From an uncultured Phycisphaerales bacterium (GTDB lineage Bacteria > Planctomycetota > Phycisphaerae > UBA1845 > CAIVHJ01), in assembly GCA_903905665.1 (NCBI GenBank), contig CAIVHJ010000315.1, positions 1 to 9,677 of the forward strand: a DNA stretch of 9,677 nucleotides. The letters are read 5' to 3'. Within the stretch, counting starts at the first letter, position 1. Every line of letters begins with the position of its first letter. Positions 1 to 6,104 of this stretch are shown one piece after another. The position numbers and the translations under genes are program-made. The notes beneath the pieces are model-generated. The model saw only the letters and a program-made list of their open reading frames with translations, searched no databases and had not been told where the DNA came from.

Positions 1-25
1 CGGTCAGATTGATCCCGTATCCCAT
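1..25 (-). CDS. 5' end of a gene cut by the window edge
   Basis: An ATG on the minus strand (positions 25-23) opens a frame reading Met-Gly-Tyr-Gly-Ile-Asn-Leu-Thr before the window ends. It has a good ribosome binding site, GGGAGG at 36-31, five bases upstream. A perfect six-base-pair hairpin (37-51) sits directly ahead of that site. The terminator at 201-234 separates it from the TldD/E unit, so it probably has its own promoter between about 60 and 200, where I see no convincing -35/-10 pair. Eight residues are too few to assign a family. The call rests on the start codon and ribosome binding site alone. Confidence 0.45.
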
Positions 26-36
26 GGCGACCTCCC

Positions 37-51
37 GGCGGCTCCGCCGCC
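37..51. repeat. Six-bp perfect hairpin beside a ribosome binding site
   Basis: GGCGGC (37-42) and GCCGCC (46-51) are exact inverted repeats around a three-base loop. On the minus strand the hairpin ends one base before the GGGAGG ribosome binding site of the partial left-edge gene. It has no following T run in either direction, so it is not an intrinsic terminator. It could affect ribosome access to that gene, but this is inference. Confidence 0.4.
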
Positions 52-88
52 ATTAAAAAGGTCGTCCAATTGGAAGAGATTGTATGAA

Positions 89-114
89 TCATTCTGCGTT
101 TCTACTTAGAATGA
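89..114. repeat. Seven-bp inverted repeat in the left intergenic region
   Basis: TCATTCT (89-95) and AGAATGA (108-114) are exact inverted repeats around a 12-base spacer. They lie about 65-90 bases upstream of the partial left-edge gene, where an operator or promoter-proximal element would be expected. No known binding motif is recognised. It could be chance. Confidence 0.25.
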
Positions 115-155
115 CTCCCTCTATATGGGAAAACGCCATAAAGTCTGTTAACCTT

Positions 156-175
156 CCATCTGCATCCATCTGCAT
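156..175. repeat. Two tandem copies of a 10-bp unit
   Basis: The unit CCATCTGCAT occurs twice in direct succession (156-165 and 166-175). It lies between the terminator of the TldD/E unit and the partial left-edge gene. Two perfect copies are visible and no further copies are nearby. Its function is unknown. Confidence 0.5.
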
Positions 176-200
176 CGCCCCATAATCTTGGGGACACATG

Positions 201-234
201 AAAAAGGCACACGGAACAAAGCCCCGTGTGCCTT
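201..234 (-). terminator. Intrinsic terminator of the TldD/TldE-like unit
   Basis: Read on the minus strand, GGCACACGG pairs with CCGTGTGCC (stem 206-214 with 224-232) around a nine-base loop. Two further A-T pairs extend the stem, and TTTTT follows at 205-201. It starts 24 bases after the stop codon of the TldE-like gene. This is a textbook rho-independent terminator and marks the end of the two-gene unit. Confidence 0.9.
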
Positions 235-258
235 GAAAGCAGACTTTGTCCAGCCGCG

Positions 259-2010
259 CTATTGCCGCGTCAGCGGGGATTTGAGGATCGGGAGTCGGTC
301 GTGTTCCTGTTCGATCTTTGACAGTTCGATCTCCTCCAGCAGAACGGCGGGAGCGATGATGGAAGTGGAAGGAGTCGCTCCACCCATCCCCACGCCGATG
401 TAGTTATAGACCGTCGGAGTTTTTCCGGCGGCGAGGATGTTTTTGAGTTCGGTCATTTTGATCTCGCCAAATTCGCAACCGCGGATCGGTTCCTCGTGAC
501 CGTCGCTGACGAAGACTTTGGAAATCATAATCGGGTCACCGAGTTTGGTCTGTCCGGTTTTGGCGGCTCGCATGAAAATCGACATGATGTCATTTTGGCT
601 CGAGGCGATACCTGCGGTTTTGACGGAGGAGACCCGCAGACCGTATTCCAGTCCCTGCGCCTTGGCGGTTTCGATGAGTTTGGCTTTGAGTTCGTCGTCG
701 GATACGCCGTTTTTATCCTCGATGAACAGGTTGCCGATGGCGCATTGGATCGCGCCGCCTCCCGATGCTTTCCGACCATGTCCGTTAGAACCGGACAGTT
801 TCTTGGTCGGGCTGCGCGATATAGCGAGGTTTTTGAGCTCTCCGTTGACCACGAGATCGACGCGTTCGGCCATCACGCCCTCATCGTCATAACGATAGTG
901 GCCCAACAAAATGTCAGAACCGATTTTCTGAACCGTCGGGTCGTCATGGACCTGGAAGGAATCAGGGAGGATTTTCTGATTGAGTTTCTTTTCGAGCCAA
1001 CCGGTGGCTTCGGGTGATGATCGCTGAGTTCCGACAGGTTCGACCCTTCCGGCGATGGCGAGGGCGAGTTTTTCGCGGAATAACTGGGTCGATGCCAATC
1101 CGTCAAACAGCACGGGTCCGGTGTAATTTTCGAGCACCGTGGATTTGGCGGATTGGGTCATGTTGCCGACCATCGTGTCGATGTCTTTGGTGATTTGCTC
1201 ATCGCCGGGGACATCGGTGGGGATGCGTCCGACGTAGGTGAGGCTGTCGGAAATCTTCATGCCGTCATCGGCCTGCATTTCGGCAGTGATCACCATCAGG
1301 ATGCCGGTATCAGCGGTGCGAAGGCGCGTCCCTTCGGTATTGACCACATATTGATTTCCAAGACCGGCAAACAACCGCACGCCGGACTCCTGAATCTGCG
1401 GGTATTTGTTGAAAAGAACGGACAACTTTTTGACCCGATTTTCCCAGGCGGTGCGATCAAAGTTCATCTTGGCGCTGGGTTCCGTTTCCACGACGACGGA
1501 CGCCTTGGAGAAATCGCTCGGGCGGTCCTCCAGATTTTTGTCGCGCATGTAGGCGCGTTTTTTGGTCAGCGTCTCGACGGCATCCTTGTAATCCCCGTCG
1601 GTGGCCCACCAGATCGCCTGACGGATGGCGGTGTAATCGTCGTCGAGGGGGAGACTCGCCTGTCTTCCCCGGCCCCCTCCGCCCGAGAAATTGGTGTTGT
1701 CGAGTTCAGAGGCTCCGACTCGAACCTGGCTGTAAAACCGTCTCGAACGATCACGGTCCGAATCGGTCAGCGCGCCGTAATTGGCCGCCATCTGATACAT
1801 GATTTCATCGCCGACGAGAAACTGGATGAAATAGGGTTTTTCGAGGTCCTCCATTTGCAGGTTCACCGATCGCGTGATTTCATCGACAAGCGCCCGCATC
1901 ACCACGTCATTATCGGGAATCGTTTCGTCGGTCGCGCGGGCGGATGCGATCCCCCACGTACCGAGCAACAGCATCCATAAAACCAGAATTGTTTTTTGTA
2001 TTTTCATCAT
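259..2010 (-). CDS. Exported TldE/PmbA-like protein with degenerate metal site
   Basis: A 583-residue member of the TldD/PmbA (modulator of DNA gyrase) family. In E. coli the TldD/TldE heterodimer is a metalloprotease in which only TldD carries the metal site. Here the expected HExxxH reads Arg312-Glu313-x-x-x-Leu317, and the C-terminal metal-binding cysteine is absent (residues 535-543 are glycine- and valine-rich), so this is probably the non-catalytic partner. Residues 1-26 form a signal peptide (Lys3, Lys6, a Leu/Trp/Val-rich core, then ASARA), which suggests a periplasmic location, unlike E. coli TldE. It shares the SNGHGR block (408-413) with the upstream paralog. It is longer than E. 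coli PmbA (about 450 residues). ATG at 2010 is preceded by AGGAG five bases away; ATG at 2007 is equally possible. An in-frame start at 2052 would spoil the signal peptide. It follows the TldD-like gene by 100 bp and is probably co-transcribed. Confidence 0.9.
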   Translation of the reverse strand: MMKIQKTILVLWMLLLGTWGIASARATDETIPDNDVVMRALVDEITRSVNLQMEDLEKPYFIQFLVGDEIMYQMAANYGALTDSDRDRSRRFYSQVRVGASELDNTNFSGGGGRGRQASLPLDDDYTAIRQAIWWATDGDYKDAVETLTKKRAYMRDKNLEDRPSDFSKASVVVETEPSAKMNFDRTAWENRVKKLSVLFNKYPQIQESGVRLFAGLGNQYVVNTEGTRLRTADTGILMVITAEMQADDGMKISDSLTYVGRIPTDVPGDEQITKDIDTMVGNMTQSAKSTVLENYTGPVLFDGLASTQLFREKLALAIAGRVEPVGTQRSSPEATGWLEKKLNQKILPDSFQVHDDPTVQKIGSDILLGHYRYDDEGVMAERVDLVVNGELKNLAISRSPTKKLSGSNGHGRKASGGGAIQCAIGNLFIEDKNGVSDDELKAKLIETAKAQGLEYGLRVSSVKTAGIASSQNDIMSIFMRAAKTGQTKLGDPIMISKVFVSDGHEEPIRGCEFGEIKMTELKNILAAGKTPTVYNYIGVGMGGATPSTSIIAPAVLLEEIELSKIEQEHDRLPILKSPLTRQ

Positions 2011-2015
2011 CGTCA

Positions 2016-2020
2016 CTCCT
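2016..2020 (-). promoter_or_regulatory. Ribosome binding site fixing the TldE-like start
   Basis: AGGAG lies five bases before the ATG at 2010 and eight before the ATG at 2007. It rules out the longer in-frame start at 2052 and places the signal peptide at the true N-terminus. Confidence 0.75.
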
Positions 2021-2076
2021 GTATTGAATGAACCATTTCGGTTGTTCACCACACATTACCTAAATCATCGCACGAC

Positions 2077-2100
2077 ACCGCTCGCTGGCGGCCCGCGGTT
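2077..2100. repeat. REP-like GC-rich imperfect palindrome
   Basis: ACCGC (2077-2081) and GCGGT (2095-2099) are inverted repeats enclosing a GC-rich core that includes CGCTGGCGG. The element sits in the 100-bp gap between the TldD-like stop and the TldE-like start. Its composition and position resemble dispersed intergenic palindromes of bacterial genomes. Only one copy is in the window, so the assignment is tentative. In the transcript it could stabilise the upstream message or set the ratio of the two subunits. Confidence 0.35.
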
Positions 2101-2110
2101 CTAATCACTC

Positions 2111-3847
2111 CTACTCCCGCGGGGATTTTTCGGGTCGATTCTTTTCGCCGATGGGAGGCGTCAGGATCGGCGGTTTGTCCTGATCACGGTGTTTCTTCTC
2201 GACTTCGATCTGCGAAAGCAGGATGCTCGGCGAAGCGCAGGATACGGGAACCATACCCGATTCCGCGCCGCAGGTTCCGTTGAACACGTCGACGTCATCG
2301 GCGGCATACTGGATCGTGTTGAAACTGGTCAGAGGCGTGCCGACGATATCGACGCCGCGCACAAGTTCATCCGGTCGTCCGTCGGCATAGACGCGATAGA
2401 CGACGATCGGAAGAACCTTGAACGTCTGAGTGCCCGATCGGCGGGTTCCGGTGAAACCGCCCTCGTTGTCTTCAAACACGAGACCGTAGGGTTTGTCCTG
2501 CTTTTTGCATTCTTCGATGAGCATTTTTCGCAGGTTGTCATAAGTGGTCGTCTTGGTGGAGGAAACGATCGTGTTGCCCATTCGGCTGCAGACCTTGTTT
2601 CCCGGTTGTCGACGGCCGTGACCGTTGGAATTCGGAAAATTCTGAACGGGCGAGCGCGACATCAAAAAGGTCTTAAGCACGCCGTTGTCCACCAGCATGA
2701 CGTTTTGGGAGGGAACGCCTTCGTCGTCAAATGCATAATGGCCGCGCAGGTCGATGCCGTTGATGGAAGCCAGGGTCGGATCGTCACGCACTGTGATGAA
2801 ATCCGGCAGAATCAGTTCCCCGACTTTCTTGGTGAAGGTCTGGCCTTCTTCGACATCTTTTTGGCGGTGACCTTCGATGCGATGTCCGAAGATTTCATGG
2901 AAAAACACGCCGGAGGCGCGATTTTTCAGTATGGCTGGTCCCACGTAGGGTTCCACGATGGGCGCTTCTCGCAGCGCGAGCACCATGTGGATGACGTCCT
3001 GAAATTTCTGGCGAATCTGATCGTCGGTCGGCAACTTGTCTTCGCTGGAAGTGTTGAACGTGTAATTTTGATACAGTTCCATGCCGTCTTCCGCCTTGGT
3101 GGACGCGGAGACGCTGACGCGGAACAATTTGATGCCGTCCTGAATCCGGGTACCCTCGGAATTGACGAGGTAACGATTATCCACGCCGCCCCCCAAGGTG
3201 ACGCCGGAGTTGTAGATCAGGGGATATTCGGCGGCCAGTTTGGAAATTTCGCGGAGTCGCTTGGCCCACGCCTCGGCGTCGAGTTTCATCGTCACTTCAG
3301 GATTGATGGACACCGCCGGTTGTTCCTTCGAAAAATCCGCCGACTTGTCTTCCTCCTCAACTTTGGTTTTGAGGTTTGTCTGGACTTTCTGGAATTTTTT
3401 GGCGGCGGTTTTGAACACCTGATCCGTCGCCAGCCAGATCGTCTGCTTGACGGCGGCTGGATCGTTTTCGATGCTCACCTGCGTCGTGCTGCGATCCATA
3501 TAATCCGACGGATCGAACCCGTAACCCCCGCGAATCTTGTGGGTGTTATCGAGCGAATAATCACCGACTCGAACATCCACGTCGAGAATTCGCGAATGTG
3601 TGTCGTCCTGATTGGACAGGGCACCCAATTCCGCACTCACCGAAACTCGTTTATGATCGGTGATGGTGTAGGCCATGAAATACGATTTGGAGCCGTCGGG
3701 CATGGACAGATTTTTCATCGAGAAATCCATTTCCTCCGACAAGGTTTTCATCAACACGTGTTCCGAAGCCGGAGGTGCGTCCGCCGCCCGAACTCCAACC
3801 GCCGTCGGAAACAACACGACCATTCCCCATAACAAAACGGATCTCAT
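2111..3847 (-). CDS. Exported TldD-like metallopeptidase
   Basis: A 578-residue TldD/PmbA-family protein that keeps the active-site features of TldD. The metal-binding HExxxH reads HEIFGH at residues 317-322, and the C-terminal cysteine expected as a further metal ligand is Cys526 in an NGTCG context. It is therefore the likely catalytic subunit, cleaving peptides together with the TldE-like protein encoded downstream. Residues 1-21 (Arg2, hydrophobic core, GVRA before ADAPP) form a signal peptide, so it should act outside the cytoplasm; E. coli TldD is cytosolic and shorter (about 480 residues). Residues 148-175 are lysine/glutamate-rich and probably helical. The start at 3847 is chosen for AGGAG nine bases upstream and the signal peptide. 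A GTG-started extension to 3949 lacks both and overlaps the candidate promoter. Substrates cannot be read from the sequence. Confidence 0.93.
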   Translation of the reverse strand: MRSVLLWGMVVLFPTAVGVRAADAPPASEHVLMKTLSEEMDFSMKNLSMPDGSKSYFMAYTITDHKRVSVSAELGALSNQDDTHSRILDVDVRVGDYSLDNTHKIRGGYGFDPSDYMDRSTTQVSIENDPAAVKQTIWLATDQVFKTAAKKFQKVQTNLKTKVEEEDKSADFSKEQPAVSINPEVTMKLDAEAWAKRLREISKLAAEYPLIYNSGVTLGGGVDNRYLVNSEGTRIQDGIKLFRVSVSASTKAEDGMELYQNYTFNTSSEDKLPTDDQIRQKFQDVIHMVLALREAPIVEPYVGPAILKNRASGVFFHEIFGHRIEGHRQKDVEEGQTFTKKVGELILPDFITVRDDPTLASINGIDLRGHYAFDDEGVPSQNVMLVDNGVLKTFLMSRSPVQNFPNSNGHGRRQPGNKVCSRMGNTIVSSTKTTTYDNLRKMLIEECKKQDKPYGLVFEDNEGGFTGTRRSGTQTFKVLPIVVYRVYADGRPDELVRGVDIVGTPLTSFNTIQYAADDVDVFNGTCGAESGMVPVSCASPSILLSQIEVEKKHRDQDKPPILTPPIGEKNRPEKSPRE

Positions 3848-3856
3848 GGTAGTTCT

Positions 3857-3861
3857 CTCCT
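3857..3861 (-). promoter_or_regulatory. Ribosome binding site fixing the TldD-like start
   Basis: AGGAG lies nine bases before the ATG at 3847. The preceding bases form a short palindrome, CTTTCTCGAAAG, whose right half touches this site. It supports the start that begins the signal peptide over the in-frame starts at 3889 and 3949. Confidence 0.7.
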
Positions 3862-3939
3862 TTCGAGAAAGATATTCATACCGGGGCATGAAACATTCCG
3901 CTCGATCACCCGGTTTATCACCCAACGGGAAGGAATTTG

Positions 3940-3968
3940 ATTCTATCACAGCCTCGGTGGCTTTGAAA
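3940..3968 (-). promoter_or_regulatory. Candidate promoter of the TldD/E-like unit
   Basis: On the minus strand TTTCAA (3968-3963) and TAGAAT (3945-3940) are separated by 17 bases. The -10 matches the consensus at five of six positions; the -35 is weak at three of six. It would give a leader of roughly 85 bases before the ATG at 3847. The spacing and -10 support it, the -35 does not. Confidence 0.3.
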
Positions 3969-4014
3969 GCACCGCGAGATACACAGGATTCCCCTGAAAG
4001 ATGCAGAAAATGAC

Positions 4015-4043
4015 TTGTCAGACTTGTTTTCCTTCACGAAAAT
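4015..4043 (+). promoter_or_regulatory. Candidate promoter of pepA
   Basis: TTGTCA (4015-4020) matches the -35 consensus at five of six positions. GAAAAT (4038-4043) lies 17 bases downstream as a four-of-six -10. It precedes the pepA start by about 70 bases. ACTTGT occurs twice with a nine-base period (4013-4018 and 4022-4027), overlapping the -35. This promoter and the candidate at 3940-3968 diverge, about 50 bases apart between their -35 boxes, so one regulator could act on both. Confidence 0.35.
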
Positions 4044-4113
4044 ATGGGCGGTTTCGGAATCAAACTGAACCTCGCAGGAACGCTCGAAAAATCTCGGAAG
4101 GAGACGTGATAGG

Positions 4114-5616
4114 ATGAAAATGATTTTGGATTCTTTCGCATCGAGTCGATCTAAATCAAATCTTTGGCTGGTGCCGGTTTTCGAGGGGCAGTTATCCGCC
4201 GTCGCCAAACGATTCGGATGGGACACGAACACAGCGCAAGGATGGGGATTTGAAGGAAAGAAGGATCAAGTCTGCACGATTGCGGTTAACAACGGACGAT
4301 TGCGGGTCGTGTTGTTGGGCATGGGGAAGGTCGGAGATTTCAAAATTGACCACGCCCGTCAGGTAATTGCGCGAGGCCTTCGACACAACGGCGTGCAGAA
4401 GTCGAAGGATTCGACGGTGCTTTTTGTCGCTTCCCCTTTGACCGAGACCAAGATCAGCCCAGAGATTCTGGTTGAATCTTTGGCGGAAGGCGCGGCACTG
4501 GGTACGTACACGTTCACAAGATTCAAAGCCAAGGGGACGGAGAAAGACGCACTCCCGAAGTTTCCCGCGCGATTGATCGTCGCGCTGGATCGGGTCCGTT
4601 TGATCGATCGCAAACGATTCAACGACGGATTGATCCTGGCGAAATGGACCAACTGGGCGCGGGACCTGATCAACCAGTCGCAAAGTCACATCACTGCCAC
4701 CGCACTCGCCAACCTCGCCAGAAGCACGGCCCGAAAGTTTCGAAGGATTCGTTGCACGATTCACAACAAGAAGCAGATCGCGGCACTGCGGATGGGTTTG
4801 CTGTTGGCGGTTAATCAGGGCAGCGAGGAGGAACCCCGGTTCATCGTTCTGGAATATCGCGGTGGGCGGGCGAACGAGCGCCCTGTTTGTCTGGTGGGCA
4901 AGGGGCTGACGTTTGATACCGGCGGCTATAACCTCAAACCAACCGACAGCCTCAAGGGCATGCACATGGACAAAAGCGGTGCGGCGGGGATGTTGGCGAG
5001 TTTTTTTGCCGCCGTCGAACTCGGAATCAAAAAGAATCTGATCTGTCTGGTCCCGACGACCGACAACCGCGTCAGCGGAAAGGCTTATGTTCCCGGTGAC
5101 GTGTTTGTGGGATGCAATGGCATCAGCGTGGAAATCGACAACACGGACGCTGAAGGCCGGTTGATTCTGGCCGATGCGCTGGCCTATGCCAAGAAATTCA
5201 ACCCGTCGCACATGGTGGACATGGCGACGCTGACGGGAGCCGCCGTCGTCGCACTGGGCGACAAGGCGTCGGCGGTCTTCAGCGACGATCCGGCGATGAC
5301 CCGCGAGTTAATTCGAGCCGGTTCCGAAGCCGGGGAATTGATGTGGGAACTGCCCTTGTGGGATGACTACAACGAAAAATTCAAGAGCCAGATCGCCGAT
5401 ATCAAGAACTGTGGTGACCGCTGGGCAGGGGCGATTACGGCGGCGCTGTTTCTCAAGCGTTTTGTTCCTGAAGGCGTGAAATGGTGCCACATCGACATGG
5501 CGGGCAAAATGAAACCCGCAAGCGACGAACCCTACAACCCCGGTTCGAGCGCCTATGGGTTCGGCCCGCGCGTTCTGGTACGATGGTTAAGAAAGCCGAC
5601 AGCCGGTAGCCGATAG
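4114..5616 (+). CDS. pepA: M17 leucyl aminopeptidase (cytosol aminopeptidase)
   Basis: A 500-residue M17 aminopeptidase that removes N-terminal amino acids from peptides in the cytosol using two metal ions, normally as a hexamer. All expected active-site residues are visible: Lys263 and Asp268 in VGKGLTFDTGG, Lys275 in NLKP, Asp286 in MDKSG, and Asp345, Glu347 and Arg349 in NTDAEGRL. Their spacing matches that of bovine lens leucine aminopeptidase. The N-terminal domain (about 1-170) is divergent, as usual in the family. There is no signal peptide. AAGGAG at 4098-4103 lies ten bases before the ATG. The family core ends near residue 494 (GFGPRVLVRWLRK). The remaining residues PTAGSR and the stop codon lie in the left arm of the inverted repeat flanking the next gene, so the original C-terminus was probably replaced. 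The gene diverges from the TldD/E pair, suggesting a shared role in peptide turnover. Confidence 0.95.
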   Translation: MKMILDSFASSRSKSNLWLVPVFEGQLSAVAKRFGWDTNTAQGWGFEGKKDQVCTIAVNNGRLRVVLLGMGKVGDFKIDHARQVIARGLRHNGVQKSKDSTVLFVASPLTETKISPEILVESLAEGAALGTYTFTRFKAKGTEKDALPKFPARLIVALDRVRLIDRKRFNDGLILAKWTNWARDLINQSQSHITATALANLARSTARKFRRIRCTIHNKKQIAALRMGLLLAVNQGSEEEPRFIVLEYRGGRANERPVCLVGKGLTFDTGGYNLKPTDSLKGMHMDKSGAAGMLASFFAAVELGIKKNLICLVPTTDNRVSGKAYVPGDVFVGCNGISVEIDNTDAEGRLILADALAYAKKFNPSHMVDMATLTGAAVVALGDKASAVFSDDPAMTRELIRAGSEAGELMWELPLWDDYNEKFKSQIADIKNCGDRWAGAITAALFLKRFVPEGVKWCHIDMAGKMKPASDEPYNPGSSAYGFGPRVLVRWLRKPTAGSR

Positions 5617-5640
5617 CGGGTAGCAAGAAGGGAAAGACGG
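5590..5640. repeat. Left arm of inverted repeat flanking the four-helix-bundle gene
   Basis: This stretch contains ACAGCCGGTAG (5599-5609), AGCCGATAGCGG (5608-5619) and GGGAAAGACGG (5630-5640). The inverse complements of the first two occur exactly, and of the third nearly so, in the right arm at 6041-6088. The order of the first two modules is swapped between arms, so each arm is a mosaic of short units, not one simple repeat. The arm overlaps the last codons and stop of pepA and contains the weak ribosome binding site of the next gene. Confidence 0.75.
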
Positions 5641-5641
5641 T

Positions 5642-6022
5642 GTGAGTACAATCAGGAACTTCAAGGATCTTCTGGTGTGGCAGGCAGCCGTCCGATTGGC
5701 TACCCAAACCTATCAGTTGACCCGGTCTTTCCCTCCGGAGGAACGATTTGGACTTCAATCACAACTTCGAAGGGCCGCCGTGAGCATAGCATCGAATATC
5801 GCAGAAGGACATTCTCGTCAATACGATAATGAATTCAGGCAATTTCTTCACATAGCCTTGGGTTCGCTGGCTGAAATGGAAACTCAAATCCATATCGCAA
5901 ACGAGTTGAAATATCTTCGGGAAGCCGATCTACACGAGGTGTTCGGCCAAATTGACGAAGTTCGCAAGATGTGTTGGGGAATGATTCGTGCGATTGACCG
6001 AACGTGCGGTTTGGAGAATTAG
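5642..6022 (+). CDS. Four-helix-bundle protein, S23/IVP (23S intervening-sequence protein) family
   Basis: A 126-residue protein with the signature of the four-helix-bundle family first found in intervening sequences of 23S rRNA genes. The N-terminal FKDLLVWQAA block (residues 7-16) and the LRRAAVSIASNIAEGHSR block (42-59) are characteristic, followed by two amphipathic helices (about 64-90 and 96-120). The length fits the family. Its molecular role is unknown; RNA binding is often proposed. The start is GTG, with a weak GAAGGG at 5628-5633 eight bases upstream, inside the repeat arm. Codon use (ATA, CGA, AGG and many A/T third positions) differs from pepA and the MgtC gene. With the flanking inverted repeats, this suggests a separately acquired cassette between two genes that may once have been adjacent. 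No transposase or recombinase is present. Confidence 0.88.
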   Translation: MSTIRNFKDLLVWQAAVRLATQTYQLTRSFPPEERFGLQSQLRRAAVSIASNIAEGHSRQYDNEFRQFLHIALGSLAEMETQIHIANELKYLREADLHEVFGQIDEVRKMCWGMIRAIDRTCGLEN

Positions 6023-6040
6023 TTTGGTCAATGAAAGGCT

Positions 6041-6088
6041 CGTCTTCCCGTCTTTCTACCGGCTGTCCGCTATCGGCTGCCGGCTTAC
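6041..6088. repeat. Right arm of inverted repeat flanking the four-helix-bundle gene
   Basis: The right arm contains CTACCGGCTGT (6056-6066) directly followed by CCGCTATCGGCT (6067-6078). These are exact inverse complements of modules in the left arm, and CGTCTTCCC at 6041-6049 resembles the inverse of the gene-proximal left module. The arm ends just before the ribosome binding site of the MgtC-family gene, leaving that gene intact. The whole repeat-bounded unit, 5590-6088, is about 500 bp. Confidence 0.75.
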
Positions 6089-6104
6089 TTGAGAAGGAAT
6101 TCTT

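Noticed and set aside
1153..1980. A 275-codon open frame antisense to the TldE-like gene
   Set aside because: The sense strand encodes a recognisable family with signal peptide, ribosome binding site and terminator; the antisense frame has none.
259..2010. The TldE-like gene as a pseudogene because its HExxxH is broken
   Set aside because: The frame is intact over 583 codons with a good ribosome binding site and terminator, and lack of the motif is normal for the TldE/PmbA partner.
2189..3832. A 547-codon open frame on the plus strand, antisense to the TldD-like gene
   Set aside because: It covers almost exactly the antisense of a well-supported gene, has no family features and is low-complexity in His, Arg, Phe and Gly, as expected from the codon bias of the true strand.
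3848..4113. A small precursor-peptide gene for the TldD/E-like pair, since TldD/E matures microcin B17 in E. coli
   Set aside because: No short frame with a ribosome binding site is visible here or in 26-258, and there are no maturation enzymes in the window.
4192..5211. A 339-codon open frame antisense to pepA
   Set aside because: pepA has every catalytic residue on the other strand; the antisense product shows no family features.
5590..6088. An insertion sequence
   Set aside because: The only gene inside is the four-helix-bundle protein; no transposase, no clear target-site duplication.
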